Below are positions 6,259 through 9,190 of a DNA stretch of 9,190 nucleotides, one piece after another (the first letter of the stretch is position 1; every line of letters starts with the position of its first letter). The translations under genes and the position numbers were made by a program. This DNA comes from Ignavibacteriales bacterium (GTDB lineage: Bacteria > Bacteroidota > Ignavibacteria > Ignavibacteriales > Melioribacteraceae), in contig JAGVBL010000137.1 of the NCBI GenBank assembly GCA_020059785.1, forward strand, positions 1 through 9,190, given 5' to 3'. Under the pieces are notes generated by a model. That model was not told where the DNA came from. It searched no databases and was given only the letters and a program-made list of their open reading frames with translations.

Positions 6259-6825
6259 ATGACCACTATGGAAACACCAAAAGAAGAAAATATCGAAAAG
6301 AAACAGGAAGAGAAGAAAGTTGAAGAAACTTCTGAAAAGAAGGGATTCAATATAAAGTTTTTGGTTATCGGACTTCCTCTGTTTATTGTACAACTGGTTG
6401 CGGTCTATTTTATCACAGCCAATATTCTGATGCCTAAAATTCAATCGCATTCATCTTCCGTTCAAACTGATTCCGTTAAAGTAGATCATCCAGCCGAAGA
6501 TACTGTTGCACATGTTGATCTTGGAAAATTTATCTATGTAGTAGAAGATCTTATTATTAATCCGGCCGGTACTGATGGAAAAAGATTATTACTTTCTTCA
6601 TTAGGATTCGATCTGCCAAACGAGAAGAACCAGAGCGAGCTGAAAGAAAAAGAAATTTTAGTAAAAGACGCTATTATTTCTGTATTAGGTAGTAAAGACA
6701 TGACCCAGCTTAGCAATTCAAGTTACCGCGATACATTACGTATTCAGATAACTCAAAAACTAAATCGGCTTATTCCGAATGTTAAAATAAGTAACGTTTA
6801 TTTCAGTAAGTATATACTACAATAA
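6259..6825 (+). CDS. fliL: Flagellar basal body-associated protein FliL
   Basis: FliL is a single-pass inner-membrane protein whose periplasmic domain surrounds or touches the MotA/MotB stator and supports torque. What is seen: 188 residues. The charged cytoplasmic N-terminus (1-32) is Lys/Glu-rich. The membrane helix is about 33-55 (FLVIGLPLFIVQLVAVYFIT). A short linker precedes the FliL periplasmic domain (about 80-188), with the typical pattern LGKFIYVVEDLIINPAGTDG, a RLLLSSLGFDL strand, a KEILVKDAIISVLGSKDMTQ helix, then RIQITQKLN and a VYFSKYILQ terminus. A second in-frame ATG (codon 4, at 6268) is an equally possible start, since neither has a Shine-Dalgarno. The gene opens the second packed run and is followed after two bases by fliM. 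No flbD, motA or motB lies between flgE and fliL, unlike many relatives of this operon. Confidence 0.93.
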   Translation: MTTMETPKEENIEKKQEEKKVEETSEKKGFNIKFLVIGLPLFIVQLVAVYFITANILMPKIQSHSSSVQTDSVKVDHPAEDTVAHVDLGKFIYVVEDLIINPAGTDGKRLLLSSLGFDLPNEKNQSELKEKEILVKDAIISVLGSKDMTQLSNSSYRDTLRIQITQKLNRLIPNVKISNVYFSKYILQ

Positions 6826-6827
6826 TT

Positions 6828-7814
6828 ATGGCTGAAATTTTATCACAACAAGAAATTGATGCGCTGCTTAATAATATAAAAAGCGGCTCCGAACAAAAAC
6901 CTGAAACAACTAATGAAAAGGAAGTTGTACTTTTCGATTTCCGTTTACCAAACAGAATATCAAAAAATCAGCTCAGGATTATTAGAAATATCTGCGAGAA
7001 TTTTGCAGAAAGCTTCTCTCAATTTCTGGTTACAAAGCTTCAGAATGCAGTAAGTATAAACGTGGCTTCTGTAGACCAAATCTATTATTCGGAATATATG
7101 CTATCGGTTTCAAATCCCGCTTGTTTGTTTACATTTGATATTAAGGACACAGATGTAAAAGGTATTTTGGAATTGAATACCGATCTTGGTTTCTTGTTAG
7201 TTGATAAACTGCTCGGAGGAAGCGGCGCCGGTTCCAAACCGATTAAAGTAATTACTCCTATTGAACAGAAAGTCCTTAGAGTAGTTGTAGACCGTGTTAT
7301 GTTCGATCTTAAGAAAGCATGGCAAGGCGTGGATAATCTGGAATTTGTACTCGATCGATTTGAACAGGATATCGATTTTGCACAGATTACTTCTCAAAGC
7401 GAATCTGTCCTGCTGATTTCATTCGAAATTCTTATCGGTGAACAATCGTTCCTTATGAACATTTGCTTCGCTACTTTTGCTTTCGATAATATACTTGCAA
7501 AAATTAACACTCAGAAACTCTCATCTATTAGAACCTCCAAAACTTTTGGCGTTACAACAAGAGAAGTAATTACAAATCATATTACGAAGACATCAATTCC
7601 CATTGAAGTTGAATTTGGAACAACTAAGCTATCGATAGATGAACTAATGAAACTTGAAAAAGGAGATGTAATAATTCTCAATACAAAAATTGATGATGAC
7701 CATAAAATTAGAACCGGTAATAGAATTTTATTTACAGGTAGGTCCGGAGTAGTAAATAATCATAAAGCAATAAAGATTACAAGAAAAATTTTAGAAGAAA
7801 AAAAATCACTTTGA
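6828..7814 (+). CDS. fliM: Flagellar motor switch protein FliM
   Basis: FliM is the middle part of the switch (C-ring): it binds phospho-CheY, contacts FliG above and FliN below, and sets rotation direction. What is seen: 328 residues, the normal length. The N-terminal CheY-binding motif is intact (LSQQEIDALLN, residues 5-15), so response to chemotaxis signalling is expected. The CheC-like middle domain (about 36-230) contains the conserved LLVDKLLGGSGAG stretch, with GGSGAG at 130-135. The C-terminal SpoA-type domain (about 250-325) contains IPIEVEFGTTKLSIDELMKL and ends with FTGRSGVVNNHKAIKI. The start lies two bases after the fliL stop with no Shine-Dalgarno, so it is probably translated by coupling. 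fliN follows after seven bases. Confidence 0.97.
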   Translation: MAEILSQQEIDALLNNIKSGSEQKPETTNEKEVVLFDFRLPNRISKNQLRIIRNICENFAESFSQFLVTKLQNAVSINVASVDQIYYSEYMLSVSNPACLFTFDIKDTDVKGILELNTDLGFLLVDKLLGGSGAGSKPIKVITPIEQKVLRVVVDRVMFDLKKAWQGVDNLEFVLDRFEQDIDFAQITSQSESVLLISFEILIGEQSFLMNICFATFAFDNILAKINTQKLSSIRTSKTFGVTTREVITNHITKTSIPIEVEFGTTKLSIDELMKLEKGDVIILNTKIDDDHKIRTGNRILFTGRSGVVNNHKAIKITRKILEEKKSL

Positions 7815-7821
7815 GGAAGTT

Positions 7822-8205
7822 ATGAGCGATATCAATAATGAAAATCAATTATTAGAAAATAATGAAGAAAATACAGAGCCGGTAAACGGGTCGATTGCAG
7901 AATTTGAAGAATTCGATTCGTCAACACGTTCTATCCCCGGTGCTGATGATAAATTAAGTTTTCTTAAAGATCTGCAGATGAATATTTATATTGAGCTTGG
8001 TAGAACACAGATGCAGATTAAAGACATTCTTGAACTGGAACGCGGTTACGTTATAGAACTTGATAAACTTGCAAGTGAACCCGTGGATGTCTATGTAAAT
8101 AATAAAAAAATTGCCGAAGGCGAAGTAGTTGTAATTGATAAACACTTTGGTATTAGAATTACAAGCCTTGTGGATCCAGCTCAAAGAATAAAGGATGTGT
8201 ATTAA
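7822..8205 (+). CDS. fliN: Flagellar motor switch protein FliN
   Basis: FliN forms the base of the switch ring and helps dock the export ATPase complex through FliH. What is seen: 127 residues with an acidic, probably flexible N-terminus (1-45, Glu/Asn-rich) and one SpoA/FliN domain (about 52-122). The conserved run is NIYIELGRTQMQIKDILELE, then GYVIELDKLASEPVDVYVNN, then a VVVIDKHFGIRITSL end. It is the short FliN form, not the long CheC-containing FliY of Bacillus and spirochaetes. The Shine-Dalgarno GAGGAAG (7813-7819) overlaps the fliM stop. The stop overlaps the fliO start as TAATG. Confidence 0.96.
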   Translation: MSDINNENQLLENNEENTEPVNGSIAEFEEFDSSTRSIPGADDKLSFLKDLQMNIYIELGRTQMQIKDILELERGYVIELDKLASEPVDVYVNNKKIAEGEVVVIDKHFGIRITSLVDPAQRIKDVY

Positions 8206-8546
8206 TGTCTTTCATGGATATTGTAAATACAATTTTACCTCTGTTTTTAATACTTGGACTTTTATTCTTAGCCCTTGTTATGATTAGGAAGTATTCTTTT
8301 TCAATAAACCGTAAAAAAACTAATCTCCTTAAAATAGAAGTGATGAATAATCATCTTATACTTCCTAAAAAATATTTATCGGTTGTAAGAGTTGAAGATA
8401 AAATATTTCTGTTGGGTATTAGCGAAGGCAATGTAACATTACTTAAAGAGTATGATTATAAACCGACTGATGAAAACGAAACTAACCCCGGTGATTTTAA
8501 ACAAACATTCAAAGACTTGCTTAAACAGAATTTAGGACTAAGATGA
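8205..8546 (+). CDS. fliO: Flagellar biosynthetic protein FliO
   Basis: FliO is a small membrane protein that acts as a scaffold during assembly of the FliP ring of the export gate. What is seen: 113 residues with one N-terminal membrane helix (about 6-27, IVNTILPLFLILGLLFLALV), a basic step (RKYSFSINRKK) and a short beta-rich cytoplasmic domain (about 42-85). The latter carries IEVMNNHLILPKKYLSVVRV and EDKIFLLGISEGNVTLLKEY, the usual FliO pattern of strand-Leu-xx-Lys followed by a LLGIS/T strand. FliO is poorly conserved, so its place between fliN and fliP carries weight. AAGGA (8191-8195) precedes the start by nine bases; Met4 (8214) is an alternative. It overlaps fliP by ATGA (8543-8546). 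Confidence 0.9.
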   Translation: MSFMDIVNTILPLFLILGLLFLALVMIRKYSFSINRKKTNLLKIEVMNNHLILPKKYLSVVRVEDKIFLLGISEGNVTLLKEYDYKPTDENETNPGDFKQTFKDLLKQNLGLR

Positions 8547-9190
8547 AAAAGTATTTGATCCCCCTTTTCATTTTTGTTTTAGTAATAATATTTTCGAATG
8601 ATATTTTAGCTCAGCAGAAGACAACAATTCCTTTTCCTAAAATTGATCTTCAGGTAGGAACCGCCCAGGATGGAAACGACGTTTCCACAACTTTGCAAAT
8701 ACTACTTTTAATGACGGTTCTATCGCTCGCACCGTCAATTGTAATAATGACAACGGCTTACCTTAGAATAATTATTGTATTTCACTTTTTGAAAAATGCA
8801 CTTGGAACTCAGCAAATGCCTCCTTCGCAGTTGTTAGCCGGTATTGCTCTGTTTGTAACATTTTTTATTATGGCACCTACCTGGAATAAAGTAAACGACG
8901 ATGCTATTAAACCGTTGATGGATAATAAAATTAAGGTGAACGAAGCATACGATAAAGGGATTGAACCGATACGCGAATTCATGTTTAAAAATGTTAGAGA
9001 AGAAGACCTTGAACTATTTGTAGGGTTGTCTGGTATGGAAAGACCTAAAAATAGAACCGAGTTGCCAACATATATTCTTATACCGTCATTCGTATTAAGC
9101 GAGCTGCGAACAGGTTTTATTATCGGGTTCTTCATGTTTATCCCTTTCATTATGGTTGATATGATTGTGTCCAGTATTCTTATGTCCATG
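8543..9190 (+). CDS. fliP: Flagellar export gate protein FliP, 3' end cut by window
   Basis: FliP forms the FliP5-FliQ4-FliR1 core through which flagellar subunits cross the inner membrane. What is seen: 216 residues with no stop before the window ends. There is an N-terminal signal peptide (about 1-23, cleavage probably after DILA), as in many FliP. The conserved TTLQILLLMTVLSLAPSIVI (49-68), FLKNALGTQQMPPSQLLAG (82-100), LFVTFFIMAPTW, and LPTYILIPSFVLSELRTGFI with GFFMFIPFIMVDMIVSSILM follow. The last visible residues (LMSM) lead into the methionine-rich segment and final helix, so about 30-40 residues lie beyond base 9190. The start ATG at 8543 overlaps the fliO stop and is preceded by AGGA (8534-8537). 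One mild oddity is His81 in VFHFLKNALG where Ser is usual. Confidence 0.97.
   Translation, partial: MKKYLIPLFIFVLVIIFSNDILAQQKTTIPFPKIDLQVGTAQDGNDVSTTLQILLLMTVLSLAPSIVIMTTAYLRIIIVFHFLKNALGTQQMPPSQLLAGIALFVTFFIMAPTWNKVNDDAIKPLMDNKIKVNEAYDKGIEPIREFMFKNVREEDLELFVGLSGMERPKNRTELPTYILIPSFVLSELRTGFIIGFFMFIPFIMVDMIVSSILMSM

Noticed and set aside
8809..9189. Long minus-strand reading frame of 126 codons opposite fliP
   Set aside because: It lies wholly opposite the strongly conserved FliP coding sequence and has no recognisable domain or ribosome site.

Overview
The window is one continuous, single-strand (+) block of flagellar genes: fliJ (5' end missing), a MotE-like membrane protein gene, fliK, flgD, a small flagellar operon gene of the TIGR02530 type, flgE, fliL, fliM, fliN, fliO and fliP (3' end missing). 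Every recognisable gene belongs to the flagellum. I see no mobile element, tRNA, rRNA, CRISPR array or foreign gene. The order fliJ-(motE)-fliK-flgD-(TIGR02530)-flgE-fliL-fliM-fliN-fliO-fliP is the classic fla/che-type order of Gram-positive bacteria, spirochaetes and several deep Gram-negative phyla.

Organism: the DNA is AT-rich and codon choice leans to A/T. The proteins are rich in Asn, Lys, Ile and Ser. The combination suggests a flagellated member of the Ignavibacteria / Bacteroidota-Chlorobiota lineage. This is an impression from protein style and gene order, not a phylogenetic placement; other low-GC Gram-negative phyla are possible.

Layout: 1-4297 is a tightly packed run (ATGA or TAATG overlaps, largest gap 11 bases) covering export helper, motor-associated protein, hook-length control and hook cap. 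4298-4388 is a 91-base gap that is strikingly GC-rich for this sequence, folds into two hairpins on paper and ends in the best Shine-Dalgarno of the window, directly before flgE. 6060-6258 is a 199-base gap after flgE. It holds a 21-base direct repeat that begins inside the last codons of flgE, a GC-rich hairpin with a 14-base palindrome in its loop, and an AT-only-stem inverted repeat just before fliL. 6259-9190 is a second packed run: fliL, switch proteins FliM and FliN, and export-gate proteins FliO and FliP.

How the genes work together: FliJ, FliO and FliP belong to the flagellar type III export apparatus. FlgD caps the growing hook, FlgE is the hook subunit and FliK measures hook length and switches export specificity. 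FliL and the MotE-like protein sit at the membrane near the stator. FliM and FliN form the switch (C-ring) that sets rotation direction. The hook gene flgE is set apart from its neighbours by structured non-coding DNA on both sides, by its own strong ribosome binding site and by a different Asn codon preference. It therefore looks separately tuned for high expression, and those two gaps are the part of the window most worth following up.
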